Source: Sipunculus nudus
Taxonomy: Eukaryota; Annelida; Sipuncula; Golfingiida; Sipunculidae
Reading direction: 5' to 3'
Assembly (NCBI GenBank): GCA_026874595.1
Contig: CM049312.1
Location: 52,889,429 to 52,953,428, forward strand
DNA: 64,000 nt
The notes beneath the pieces were generated by a model. That model did not search any database. It was not told the DNA's origin and worked only from the letters and a program-made list of their open reading frames with translations. Each line of letters begins with the position of its first letter. The stretch's first letter is position 1. The position numbers were made by a program, and so were the translations under genes. Positions 14,201 to 29,200 of this stretch are shown in pieces.

Positions 14201-17200
14201 TATGGTAAATTATACAGAGGACCATATGCTTTATTGTATGAATCATTAAATATGCATGTAAAAATCTTTTACAATTTGAGAAGGGCCCTGGCAACATTAA
14301 ATGTTCATATTAGGTAGATAATGTTAAAGGTCTGATATTTTTTTTCCTTATATCAATCTGTGATTTGTTAATTTATTAACAATATCAAACTTTTGCTTTG
14401 CAACACAACAGGCGATGATAAAGTTTTTGAAATGCCAGTGAGTCTTATAGTATGAATAAATGTTCACCAAGGTTTTATTTTTGTGATGATTTCCGATTAA
14501 AATTTGATCAAAAAGCTGACAAATGTAATATATATATATATATATATATATTTAAACCCCAGGTGTTTGTGTTCATGTACCGTTCAACAGAAGGGTCTAT
14601 GGGTGTGACTAAACATACATTTTCATACTTGTGTATTCTGTAAGGTTTCTTGATTGCAGATATTGTTGTATTTTCTCTTCAGACCACAAACACTATCTAG
14701 TTATTCAACAGACTGATTAGTAATGGAATTAACAGTAGAAATAATTAATGTCATTTTCAAAAGAGACTTCTGTATACTTTATTGAATGTTTTGCTTTGCT
14801 GACAGTTGATGTGATGTCAGGAGGAGCTCTGATTGACTGGCCCTAATGAATTGTTTAAGATGTTACTACGACCAGAAGCAGTCAGTATTGATTTGTAAGA
14901 TGGTTTCAAACAGTTGGCACTAGGGGGAGGAACTGGGCAAGCATGTGCTAAGAGATATTATGTGAATCAATACTCGGCATGGATCAGCCCACTGCCTGCC
15001 CAGCAGGGGGATACTAATAAGTTTATGCAAACTGCTGCTTGTAAGTCAGCATCCTTGTATTTTGGGTCCTTACTACAGCTGTTCTTAAACATGGCCTCAG
15101 CCCTGACATAATGCTGGATATATCAGAGCAACATGATGAACACTAGCAACCTCAGCAACTGTGCTGTTTGAAAGGATGCTGAACCAGCGCAGGTTCCTGG
15201 ATAACCGAGCCACAGTGACTACACAGGTCGGCAATCACGGCTCAAGGTGGTATTTATCAGGGCCGGTCTCCTTTGGTATTCATGTTCTTCGGCTCAAGAT
15301 TTACCTCTTACATGTAATCGGCTAGAGCGGTGTCATACATTTGTGGTTCTCCTGCTGTATTACATACAGGTACGCTGGTTCCACCTAAAATATTGCTATG
15401 GATTATTCTTAGCCTTCAGATGCTCCTTACAACAGCCTTTAGTGTTCTGGCATGCCTGTCATAGCTTGTCGTGGGACCAGTGTTGTCCTGAGGTTCGTGT
15501 GTATTCATTATCCCTGCTTCATATTTAATTTGCCTGATTTTATTGTGAATGATAGTATATATAAAGTCATGTAAGATATAGTCCACTCCTTTTGCTCTAA
15601 TTCACTGTTTTGTAGAAAACATGTTTCCTTGTGTGTTCAGCTGTAGATTTGTAAAGAGCATAGTGGTGTAGTTACATCAGTTCAACTGGTACATCGTCGT
15701 GTCTCATATATGTATATGTAAAACCTAAATAATTCAAGAAGATCCTTAATTGTATACAATTAATCTACTCACAGCTTCCTACCTCATGCATCATGCTGCT
15801 GTGATCACCACCGCTGTTCTTTTTACCTCCCTGTGTTGTAACTTTTAAGAAAAAATCATAGTTCTCACCCACCCACCATGTGTGCTGGCACTTCATAGAA
15901 CTAAAACCAACACTCAGGGGGTACCACATGTATTTATCATCACTGTCATTGTCAACTATATATCTTGCATACATACATCAAATTATAGAATACTGAAACA
16001 GGTGGGCTGTCAGTAATTTTTTTTTTTTTTTGCACCTGTAGGGCCTTTATATGCCTCCGTTAATATAGTATCATTGTTAGTAATGTATATTCCTTATGAT
16101 ATAACTTTTATTTTTTATAAGTAGTCTCTTATTTCTTTCCATTCACTTTTCAGTCAGTCAGTTTCAGCACCCTTAATCATAAATAGAAAACATTGACCTC
16201 AGAACCATTTCATGCAGTCCCTCTGGAGTCAAGTTTGTAATTGACTTCAGAATATTTTCAGATAAATGCACAGATTCACCAAACATTCACTGGTTGTTGT
16301 AGGTAAAATATAATTGAATATTACAATATTCATGAAGGGAATATTATCATGAAAAATAAAACCTTTATTAATAAGGTGTCACATCTGCACAGGTGAACAA
16401 AAATTTATTCTATAGCTTCAATGGCATCTTGTATATTGTGCCATATTATGCTTCTCATAAATGTAAATCTGTAATTTCATCATTACAAAATTTTATTTAT
16501 GCCCATTAAACTTATAATACACAGTGTTAGTTGAACAGGTGAATAGATACAGGGAATAACTTAAGTTATTATGTTACCACTTAATCATTGTCTAAAATGA
16601 AATATTTTTAACTTTATGAATAAAAATTTTCTCTCTTTTATTAACTAAAAATAATAATTTGGATGCATTTACTTTGCATATATTGTGGTTCTTTATGTAA
16701 GAATCAGGGATTTCAGGAATGTGGGGTAAGCATGTGTGATTTCCAAAATCTCAACTTGGATGCTAGGTTATTTGGGTCCATGCATCCAACTAAACATTGG
16801 AAACCAGGCTGTTGGACCAAGAGGATCAAAGTTGTATCTTGTGGCAGTCACTAACCATTGCCAACTACCTCAAAAACAAGCTGGTTGAGCCAGTGTACAC
16901 TAAGATATCAAATATCCAATAATGATGCAATATCTAATCATGTTGTGATGTTAAAATGACATGAAAAAAAAAAACCTTAAAAATTTGACACAGATCATTT
17001 TCCATTAGGACGTGCCATATTGTAATGTGATGTACCACAATTTTGGCTAAAGCATCCCAGTCACTCTGCTTTTTCTTCCTATTAAAAGTTGTGAAAAATT
17101 TAAAACTAAGGCTGGAACATTTGGAGTCATTGCATTGTGAACATAGATAACAAACCTACCAGGTATAACACTCTACAGACCTGTCATTTATATAAAATTG

Positions 17201-20200
17201 TGATAATATCCATCACATTTTGTAAATATATACTTTTTCCAAACATCTGTACAAAATGTTATTTTGTCACTATTATTATATCATTTGTATATAGTACAGC
17301 CCATACACAATGCTTAGAGTCAGACAAGGAGCTGAAGAGGATAAACACTTCCAGTTGAGGATATATTCTCTTTTTGACTCGCCATAGGTTCATGCCTGCA
17401 TGTAGGTTATGGTTAAATCATATGATGAATCATATCACATGTATACTTACAAGTACTAGTGTTTCTTAAAGCAACAAAATTTTATTCAGTTTGAAACATA
17501 GCACAATGTGTCTTGTAGGTGGTGCATTTCATTAATTTCATTTCCAGCAGTTTTAGAACTTTACTGAATATTAAAACTTAATCTTGAAATTATATTTTAT
17601 AAGTCCCATGTTGATAAAACCATCTGAGCCATGGAGAGTGCCTCTGTTAATTATAACTATTTTTACAATCCCTGTAAAATAAATAAAGTTTATTGTGAAG
17701 TACTGCACTTTCATTTTAGTTGTCAACAAATATTAAACCAGTGATTTTGATCTTGTAGAAATTTTGTGAACCATGGTGTGTAAAGTCAAATTTATTGATA
17801 CATTGTATTTTTGTGAACCCTATAACTTATAAATTACTGTATATAAATTTTCCCCAAAATATTATACATCTGATGTTTCAACCAAGGTTGTGGATGAGTC
17901 TGAAAAATGATGACCTCAATGATTTGTGTACAGCTATATAGGAATTTTTAACCCCATAAGTATAACAAAATTTTCTTTAGATTTGATATAGTGAAACCCC
18001 AGTATAGCAGTCAGTCATGGGGCCAGACAAATTTATAACATGGTGTCCACCCAGAGAGGGTTGGGCATGGTTCTCTGTAGCTCTCTGTAGCCAGACGTCT
18101 GAGATCCATCCACAGGATGCAAATTTATATCCATGAAAAGTTCTACATCCATTTTATATTTGAATAAATTTTATTTTGAATTCTTTATTATTTTTTTGTT
18201 AAGTAGGTTGTTATATGAATTTTGTCATTAATGTAATTATTTGTCTGTCAGAAATTGTAAGCAGATTTTCTTGTTGGTTGGATGTATTTCCTATATGTCT
18301 TTCAAAAATCTGTATTGATCACTTTTTTTTCATCTCAAAAGAATCACAGATTCACAATATTTTTCTGAAATCACTTCTTAATACATTCTAAGTTCTTAAT
18401 CATAGTTACTGGTATATTAACATCTTTCATAATTGTAAAGTGAATAAAGACAATAATCTGTGTGATATAACGAGCCCCTTGTGATTGTTAGTGGGTGACT
18501 TGTAATCAAGAGACTTACGTTATACTATCAGTGATTGGTTCATGTTTTTACCATGCAGTAAAATTTTAAAGTGGCTGACACATCAGCAAATACTAAATAT
18601 TTTGGTTCATTCTGAACAATGACTAACTGCATCATTCACCAGTACGGTGCGTAATTAATTAAATCTTTGATCGCCTTCAGTCTCAAGCCGAACTGAGAAC
18701 CGCTCTTGTAAAGTGTCAATATATGCTTCAGAAGAAGGGGTCCTATTTTAAAGGGGGGTTGCTCAATATCTGGAGATACTATGACATCTCTGAATATTGA
18801 ATTTTCTTGACATTTCATGCAATAATACATCAAATATCTCACAGCACTGAACCTCCAAAGTCACATTCAGTTGAGTTACATTGAGAGCGGCTTTGAATTT
18901 AATATTCATATCAAGTCCTCCAACCCAGTATACCAGCCTCAAACTGCTGGTCCTGTTTAGAATGGTTCAAACCAAAATATAGTAGATCTAGTATGATCCA
19001 GATTGTATAATTTTGGTTTATGTCACAAGGTGTGTCTATCAGGGCCAGTTCCATAATCAGTGGACACTTTTATACCTTTCACTTTCTTTTAAAAATATCA
19101 GTTATAGACATGTGTTATAGAGGTTGCCAATATATGATTAAATTTAAGAAAAAGGCTATATGAGCAACATGAATGCATACAATTGACCTATCCACCACAG
19201 CCCAAATGCTCCCCCCTTTTAACTTATTATTATAATGAGCCTCCAAAACGCTCCTGCACATATGGACTTCCATGCCCATGGTAGCGAGCGCTGATAATAA
19301 CATAATAATGACGTCACAAAGGGCGATGGCGCATGACGTCGTATTGACTGACGTCATCAGCTGGTATCACCTGACCATTGTTTACTATATCGCAGTCATA
19401 TATGAACTGTGTTGCAATATATATTGGATTATTTGTCCCATACGAATTATGTGCCAGGTAAACCATTAATATTCACTCGGTAGTCGGAGGAATGGCTCCC
19501 GCAACCTATAGCCTAGAAACTTTTTATACTGTCTCATTCGTATAATAAAATACCCTGGAAAACATGACAACATGGGTACTGGTACTATTTACAGACTACA
19601 CGTGTTCTGTTTGACAGAGCTCTGTCAATTTATGCAAAATTTTGTTTTTGTTAGATGATTGACACTTTACAATGTTAAAGGTCACCTGATTGGTTGCTCC
19701 TTAGTCCCATGCTTATGTTTATTCATTGAATGAATATGCGATTAAGGTCACATAGAGTTCATGGATAGGTCAATTATTGCTTCTTATACTGACAATGTTG
19801 ATAATGAAAACAGTTATGTACACCATATACACTATAGCCAGTATTACTTATCTATGAATTATCATTAACCTCAATATATGTTAGGACCTTTATATTATTA
19901 TGTCATAGACCACATTAGCTGAGCACCGTGACCATAGATTGTTTGTCAGTGACAATATATGACACAGAACTGTTGTCTAAGTTCAGATGTTATAATCCAA
20001 GTTGTACTCAAGAATTCTAAAGTGATCTTGTAGGATAAAGTGTGATATATAAAATACCTTGATTGCTGACTTTGCAGATGATGAAGACGAAGACCCCCAT
20101 AGCCAACCAGACAAAAACGAGCTTCAGAACACTTTGCGCACCCTCAGTGCAAAGCTTGAAGACCTAAATACATGCAATGACCTCATCACGAAGCACGGTG

Positions 20201-23200
20201 CCGCACTACAGAGGGCTTTGAGTGAACTTGAGCAACTAGATCACCCTAGTGATGCTGCTTCCAAAATCAAGTCCGTCAATGAAAGGGCAACTCTCTTCCG
20301 AATAACATCCAATGCAATGATCAATGTAAGTGTACTAGTTAACTGTGAATTATCTGTAAAATATAATGCAGTAATGTGTATAGACTTAGTCAGGATTTTC
20401 TTTTACAGTCCAATTAGTCCATTAACCATTCATCCAATCTGTTAGCGGGGTATGGTTATCAGGGCTATAAAATAATAATTTTGCAACCAGACAGATTTAG
20501 GTCACAACATATTTTGAAAAACCTTGAATATCTGACCTTTGATACCTGATCTCTCTTAGCTATTGATGTAATTTTAGTGATTTAAAATTCAGACCCTCTT
20601 ACCTTTCAATCTGCTGGAGGAATATGTTGTTTCTATTTGTAAAACTAAAAATGAAATAATTCCAGTCATTTTCTCTGTTTTTTGTAAAACTAGACGAAAA
20701 GAGGTCTGCAGCCTCTGATTGATCACTGGAAACCCTGCCCCCCTTTCCTACACACTCCAATTAATGTGAACTTACTGTATATTCTGTTGAATGTTGAGTT
20801 AACACGAAAATATAGCTTTTTCCCTTTAAAATAAATCTGTACCTGCCAAAATATTGCCTTGAAACCGTTTGCTTACTCCTCTAAACAAGCGTAAAAGCAG
20901 TGGACCTGGCAGCAATCACAGGTGTCAACAGAAACAGTGCGTGGGGCCATGTGCAGCACGGAGCCACAATCGGAAGATGCCCTGAATGACTAGGCAAAAA
21001 TATATAATACATGTTCCCCCTAATGGTAAACAGAAACACGTGCCTGTGTTTACCAACACGCAGAGCCATAACAAGGTGTTAAACAGCCGTATGTGAGGAA
21101 ATGAGACTGTGTGTGGGATGGTTCTTAAAGGAAACTTTTGTATAAAGCAAAACTGAACTGAAAGTGTGAAAGAATAGGCATTATATTGATCCTGATTGTG
21201 TCCCTTTAGTAGTTGATGCAGTCTAAACTATTTCATTTTAATCCAGGCATGTGCAGACTATTTGGATGTGGCTCAAACACAAGGAAAGAAATGGCAAAAG
21301 ATGCTGCAGTTCGAACATGACCAGCGTCTCCGGCTAGAGGAGATGGTGGAAACCTTGGCTAAGCAGCACTCATCATTGGAAAAACAGGCTCGCAAATCTC
21401 TTGCTCCGGGGAGTAACAACAAAGTTAACTCTACTAGAACAGATATTGGTGGTATGTCTGAACATTTAGTATCTTGAATCTTGCATTAACACCATACTTC
21501 TAGCTTGCATCACCGCCTTTCAATTAAATGGACCAGGAGTTATCTCATTTGCCACCTTTCCTTAGTAAAGGTTTGGCCGGGGTTTATAGTCTGATATCAC
21601 TGATGATGAGAGTCTCATCCAACGTTTACACTTGCCTTCCTAGTCTGTCAGGCCTGTTCATTCATGTAGCTTTTCTCAGCTCCAGTGTTAACATACAACC
21701 CTAGCAGCCATAACAGGCACTAAAAGGTTATTCTTTCCACATTTGCTTTCTGCCCATGACCAGTACCCATTCTCACCTACGTTAAGAGAGCACACCCTTG
21801 TAGTTATGACTTCGGCTAGGAGTCTTTGCACAGATGATGGCAAAATGGGGCCTCAACCCACAACCTTAGGTCACAAGTCCGCCGCCCCTACCATTACGCA
21901 ACCTCACACCATGCTTTGTAGCTGTAAGCCAAATTATTATCAATTATAATTAATGTAAAATCTGCCTACTATCATTATCTTATGGGCTCAGCTACACTAG
22001 TCACTCAGAACTCTCTGAGCCTTTTGTTGGACAAAACATTTCATGGATAATTCTGCATTGAAGGCCTGAGACAAATGATATTTGACATAGTAATGGTTAT
22101 ATAGTTTAAGATCAATTTTGAATGAAAGTTTCTCAATAAGTGCTGGAAGTTCTTTTGTTATTAAATTTTTTGGGGGGATGGAGGTAACCACCTCCAATTT
22201 TTTTACGCCCACTTACCTAAGTCTTAATCTAAGTATGTACATCTGCAGAGTTCCATTTTGGTTGGGGACTACTTGACAGGGCGGTAGCCTTTTAACCCTA
22301 TCATGTAATTTTTAGCTCAGCTGACTATAAGTCATCTGAGCTATAGTCGTGGTCCATTGTCCGTCGTCCGTCCGTCCGTAGATGTGGCACGTTTTGAACC
22401 CGTAAGACCTAGTAATAAAAAATTAGGCATAGTGTTAGATGTCCCAAAGATCTCCTACCAAGCCGAAAACTGGGTCTTTGCGACTTTGTTCCTTTGAGAA
22501 ATTAAGGAAAAACCTCAATTTTTTATTAAAAACCTATTTTCACACTTCAGGGCTGCCTAATATCAAAACCACTCATCTGTTTTTCCTCATATTTACCATA
22601 AATATTCCTCTATATAGTTCCTATGTACATGCCTGAAATTATGTCTGTATTATATAATTTAAAAAAGTTATGGGCCAGAACATAATGCACTTAACACAAA
22701 ACATGTTAAAGCTATGGACTTTTTTTCAAGTAATATAACTTTAATTAATCAAAATTAAATTGTATACCCAAAATTAGATCAAAATCTTTTAAATTTTTTA
22801 AAATATTAACAAAAATAAAAAATTGGTACCTTAAATTTTGCCTAACTTTGACCATGGCACTTTTTTTCCTGTAAGTACTGTGGATTTAATTTTCTCAGCA
22901 TGTTTTTGTTAGCATTTTGTCTGTTAACACCAAAAATTTGAAACCAGTTGATCAAAAACTGTAGATTTTATTCAAGTTTTCAAGCACCATGTAACATATT
23001 GTTTACATCAGGCTAGTGTTATGCAGTTTGCAAGAGCTCAGCTCCCCAGCTTAAGCTCTCAGTTCCTTAAATTTGGCATACAATTAGATGTCTCCAAAAT
23101 CCCCTACCATGCCAAGAATTTGGTCACTAGGACTTAATACCTTTGAGATATTAATGAAAAACTTCATTTTTCAATTAAAAACCCTTTGTTACACTTCAAT

Positions 23201-26200
23201 ACTGCCTAATATCAAAACCACTGATCTGACTTTAATCATATATATTATACATGTTTTTCTATACATTCTCTGTGCACATGCCAGAAATGATGTCAGTATT
23301 GCGTAATTGTTTTAAGTTATGGGCCCAAACATAATGCACTTTGTAAAAAATCAAGAAATATATTTACTCCCTTAACAAGGGGCTTGCTGAAGCTAGAGAT
23401 TTTTTGTCAGGGATGTAACATTATTTAATCAAGATTCAATTGAATACTCAAAATTAGTTCTGAATTTTAAAAATTTTATAAGTTATTAGTATAAATATAA
23501 AATTAGTACCTTAAATTTTGCCTAACTTTGACCATTTCACGTTTGTTTCTTGTGAGCTCTGTTTATATAATTTTCATATCATGCACACATAAGGATTTCA
23601 GCTTTTTAGTTTTGAAAGCTGAAAGAAATTGGCCAAAAATTGTAGCTTTTATTAATATTTTTATGAGACCATGTCAGACCTTGGCTCTCTCCAGCCACTC
23701 TTGAGTCACCTGTATGTTGACCTTGTTGAACTTTCAGCAAATTATGCACGCTTGAGGCGAGGCATATACTGGGGCAGCAAGGCAGCTTATGGCCAGCCAC
23801 AGTTGATCCAGGTGTCCAACCCAACTCATCTAGTAGTTTTAACCAACAACATAACAATAAACAATAAATTGATCAATTTTTATTGGTTTTTAATAACAAA
23901 TTAAAGAAAAATAAAAAAGGAATTTGTTAGTTTATAATAATAGGGAATTAACTTGCAGTTACTGATGATATAAGAATCTTGTATCGATGGATAGAATGTC
24001 ACGTATTCCAAATAACACCATGCAGTCACCTATGGCATTTTTCAGTTCAATTTTAATAATAAAAAAAGTAAATCATATTATTCATTACTAATCATTAGGG
24101 ATCAGATGAAGGAAATTAATGATAGACAAAGATGCAGTTGATAATATTAATCTAGATTCCTACTGTGTCTAGTGTGTACATTGATGTGAAATTAGTCCAA
24201 AATGAATATATTACATTTATTTTTTTAAATATAAATAAAAGCCATAAAACCAGGTACTTATGATCATTATTTAAATGTGTGAATTTTGTACATTCTGGAT
24301 TCTCAACACCATTGTTTGGTGAAAACTGAATATTTCATTTTAAAAATCATACGATTCTCTTATTATTTTTAATAAAAATTATATCTAGGACAATATTTGT
24401 AATTTTTTTAATAAATAGTTAAACTCTTATATTATATGTTCTGCTTATAAGTTATATGGCCAAGTCAAAATCTGTATGACAATAGTACTCCATTTGTTAA
24501 TAAAATAAATGAAATCAATCCTCTTCCCTGTCTCCAAAGGTACTATCAAAATCATACATAAGCTAAACAACAACAACTCATAATACAGCTTATACTTATT
24601 ACCACACAAAACCAGCATGTGCCTCATTTCTAAATCATATTTTTTTATCATATATAACAGCTGAGTGCCGTGACCCATAGGTCCCTTGTTGTATCCTGGT
24701 GTCACCCAGGCCTGGTGTCTACCGCACCTGCGGGTCCTGGGTGTGTAATCAGCCCCACTGCTGTGTCATAACACCAAATAACCCCCCAGGGACACACTTG
24801 TTTGTGAGTGATACATGGCTGTGGGGCACAGCCTTTCCATAATAAGCCTGCAGAATAATAAGCCTGGGTTGGGGCCAACTGTGAAAATCTCAAGGCCCCG
24901 GCTGAGATTTGAACACACGACCTCCCAGCTTTGAGTCCTGTGCTGTAGCCCTGAGCCACAGAAGCTGGTCCTTGTTTATTAACATAATCCTCTGCCTGTG
25001 ATGGTTGTCAAATGTAAAGAATTCACATATATTGAAAATGTAAACCATGCTTCATAGGGACAGTTTTCCTCTACAATGATTAAGAACACCATAAGCTACT
25101 TTTGATGAGAAATCCATTAAATTTTAAATCTTCAAGATACAAAGAGCATTGATACCTGTATTGACTATATGTCCATGTTTGACTGCAGGTGGCGGCCAGT
25201 CTGAAGAAAGTGAAGATGATTTCTTTGATGCTGAGGAACCTATAGAGGAATTCAAAGTGTGCTTGCCCCCAGATAAATCACACAAGTAAGTGCAGGATTA
25301 TCAAAAAAAAACTATAAAATGACAAAGAACTTTGCTTCTGAATGATCATTATTACTGAATCAATTAAAACAAGGTTTGGGTATTCAGTAAAACCTCAAAC
25401 CTATGACCACCATCGGGACCTTGATACATGGTCTTTGTTTTGAGGTGATTGCTGATTGAGGTGGTCATAAGGGTAGGCTTTACTCTATTATGTATTAGCA
25501 GGCTTCCACCGCCAGTGTTAAAATACTCTTTTTTTTTTAGCTGTAACTAGAGAACAAACCAAATAAATAAATTTCAGGTGAAAGGTAATAGGTGAACTGT
25601 TATCCTAATATTTTGCACTTTTTATATCAACTGAAAAAGGTCCATTTTGACAAAAATCACACAAAATCTTTGGTATCTCAGGAGTGATAGCATGTATCCC
25701 ATCAAGAGTTTGCATGCTCAAAGATCTCATTGGTAATGCTATGCTTTAAACACAGCACATGACTTCCCAGCAACCTTCCACTCACATGCTCATGATGCTG
25801 TGAGAAATGGAAGGATTCTTCAGGGTTGGCAAGCTGTCAAACACCACTCAATATGACGTTGGGTTGGGTAAAATCTGATCGACTCAGCATGTAAACAAAG
25901 GTGACTTCGCCCATGCATAGCTGGTAAAACATAATCTTATTGGCTCAGCGTGTAAACAAAAATGGCTACACCCATACAAAGCTTGTTGAGCGGCACAGCA
26001 AGAGAGGAAGTTTGTAAACAGTGGGGAAAAATTAACTGACCTCAGGTGACACCAGCAAGTTATTATATAGACTGTCCTGAAAGAATACGATTACATCCTG
26101 TGTATTCCAACAGGGGATGTTTTAAATATTGCCGAGGAGGGAATTCCACAGAGACAGACTCTCTGGTAGCCAAACCTGATTGACAACTGTGGTTTCATGC

Positions 26201-29200
26201 AGCGGTTAGTTGAGCGAATAGTTGAGCATAGTGTAACTGCTGCTTATGTATGGAGCATATGGTATGGTAATGCCCCACACTATCATTTCTCAGTTATCGT
26301 TCAGTGTAACATCCATAACTGCTGCTTTACAACAATTTCAGTTTCTTCATTCCGAAACTACTTAGCCTTGATTCAGGTAATGAAGCCTCATAAATTTGGG
26401 AAACTAACCTATACTGTGAGAGTGGCCTTGCCCATGAAAATATCTATTTTGCCTGAAAATCAAGTGTTTTAATCACACAAACTTAGGATATCTGAGGTTA
26501 TGCCATGTAGTGGGCAGCCCTAAAGTCTTGAACACTCTCAGATCTTGGATAGCTTTATATAGTATGGAACACTATTGGTGTCACACATTCATTTCTCCAC
26601 TTTTGAATAATATACTTCTCTTGCATCAGATATCAGAGGAGTCCCTGCATGTATTGCCATCTAAGTATACATGCGCATGTGTATGCTCACAGATCTTTGA
26701 TCACATTCATCATATATTAAAGACTAGGGCTCCATTACAATAATTTCTCTATTTTTGTGTGAAACATCTGCCTTTGCTTAACAGCACACAACATATCTCC
26801 TTTCATATCTCATAAGTGGTGGGGTGGATTGCTGTCAGAGTTTCAAGTTTGTCTTTCACTTTTACCATGGGGCCAAAAATCTCAAAAATTACTCTGACCG
26901 ATATTTAAAAAAAAAAAAATAGGTTTATCTGATGTTCCCTGTTGTGGATGATTTTCCAACTTATCAAAATTTGTTCAAGTGTATATAACTAATAAAATAT
27001 TTTGTGATATCTCAGTTAATGAAAATTTATCATGATTTTATTTCAGTTTTGAGGGAAAATTTCTTATCAGACACTATGATACTGAACTAACTATAATGTA
27101 AATCTGGACAAAAAACTTTGCGTGTATATCTGATTTCTTTTTGTATTATAGACGCACTGGTAGTGGAGTAAGCATGGACAGCATGGGAGCCAATCTTGGT
27201 CCAAATGCAAACAATTATGACAGCAGTGATTCAGACTCTTCTGATACAAGAGAAGCTAAGGTGATAAGTACCAAGTTATTGAAAGGGGTAAGTACCAATC
27301 TACTGACAATAGTTGGCAACAGTGTACTAAAAGGAGTAAGTACCAATCTACTAAAAATAGTTTGCAACAGCCTACTCAAAAAGTACTACCAATATACCAT
27401 TTTTCAACAATATACTATAAGGAGTACATATAAATTTACTGAGAATAGTTAGCAACAGTGTATTAAAAGGAGTAAGTACCAATCTACTGAAAATATTTGG
27501 CACTACTGTATTAAAAGGAGTAAGTACCAATCTACTGAAAATATTTGGCACTACTGTACTAAAAGGAGTAAGAACGGATTTACTGAAAGTGGTTATCAGC
27601 ATTGTACTTTAAGGAGTAAGAATTGATCTACTGACAGTAGTTACACCAGTCTACTGAAAGAAGTAGGTATTACTGAGAGGAATAGAACAAGCAATTAAAA
27701 GTAGTAGGTACCAATCTGCTAAAAGGAGTAAATAATAATCTGCTAATTGTAGTTAAAGCCAGTCTACTGATTGGAAATCAAACCTTTGTTAGAATGGATA
27801 TTTTTTTTCAGAAAAAAGAAGAAACAAACAAAAGGCAATCTAGTCAAGATAGTGGAAAAGGTGTGGTGGCTGCAAATAATACTGAAATTGTCAAGAGGAA
27901 ACGGCGCACTACGATCCCAGAGAAACCAAATTACAGCATCAACCTGTGGAGCATCATGAAGAATTGTATTGGAAAGGAACTCACCAAAATACCTATGCCA
28001 GTATGTACCGATCACCTAATTTTGAGCAATTTAAGTATTAAAAACTGACCACTTTCTGAGACAAACACACAATTGTCACATTCAGTGATGTAGGACTCGA
28101 GTAGTCCAAAGTTGAGTCCACTTTTTAGGGACTCGGACTTTAACTCAGATGGCCTAGACTTGCACTAGCACTTGGATGGTATGGACTTGGACTACATCAC
28201 TGATCACATTTATACTGTGGAAGTGGTTTTGTTAGCGGGGTCTTAATTTTAGCACTTGGATGGAATGGACTTGGACTACATCACTAATCACATTTATACT
28301 GTGGAAGTGGTTTTGTTAGCGGGGTCTTAATTTTAGCACTTGGATGGTATGGACTTGGACTACATCACTGATCACATTTATACTGTGGAAGTGGTTTTGT
28401 TAGCGGGGTCTTAATTTTAGCACTTGGATGGTATGGACTTGGACTACATCACTGATCACATTTATACTATGGAAGTGGTTTTGTTAGCGGGGTCTTAATT
28501 TTAGCGCTTGTAGGGGGAGCCAGATTTGCTCAAAAAGAAGAACACTTGTAAATTTGATGTGATCGTTTGGAAGATAACAGTGTTCTCGCCTGACACACAG
28601 TCACGTGGGCCTGGAAATCATGATCTCTTGAGTTGAGGCTTCTTCAACCAAAATGTTAGAGTAGTCATGTTGTCATAACAGTTCATAGCAAGTGATTTCT
28701 TGCATGTAAGCAGTCACATGTAGGTTGTTAGGTGGGATGTAGATTACATTACAAACTCGTCTTTTATAAATGTTTTATAATTTGATACATAATTAATAAC
28801 CTTGCATACAGATTTGTGCAAAAAATCGAACTGCTCTATTGCTATAAAATGAAAAAGGCGCGAAAATTCAGACACGCCAAATTAACCTCTTCCACAGTAT
28901 GTTAACTAGATGTCAAAAGAAAAAGAAATAACCACACAACAGATGGAACAGTTATGATCATGCATATACTGTGGAAGTGGTTAATTTGGCGTGTCTGAAT
29001 TTTTGCACATTTTTCATTTTATAGCATTAGCGCAGTTCGAATTTTCATGCAAATCTGTTTGTAAGGTAATAAATTGTGTATCAAATTATTAAAATATGTA
29101 CAAAAACAGTTTGTAACATATTCTACATCCCACCTAACAACCTTCGGGTGACCGATTACATGCCACGGGCGACTGGTCGAGTACTGTGGAGTACAGCAAG

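Larger units (their letters stand above)
2272..20077 (+). other. OSBP: Large OSBP intron (17.8 kb)
   Basis: It lies between the PH exon and the exon beginning with an acidic run, and phase 1 is kept across it. It holds the repeats listed separately at 2692-3075, 4768-6066, 6083-7070, 7421-9707, 10724-11422, 13149-14137 and 14527-14551. In 3080-4767, 9710-10700, 11440-13140 and 14560-20077 I see AT-rich sequence, homopolymer runs and a decayed repeat end at about 18727-18783, but no gene. Confidence 0.85.

Noticed and set aside
20881-21069. 62-codon frame in an OSBP intron with a hydrophobic segment
   Set aside because: No start context, homology or repeat support; it is an isolated chance frame.
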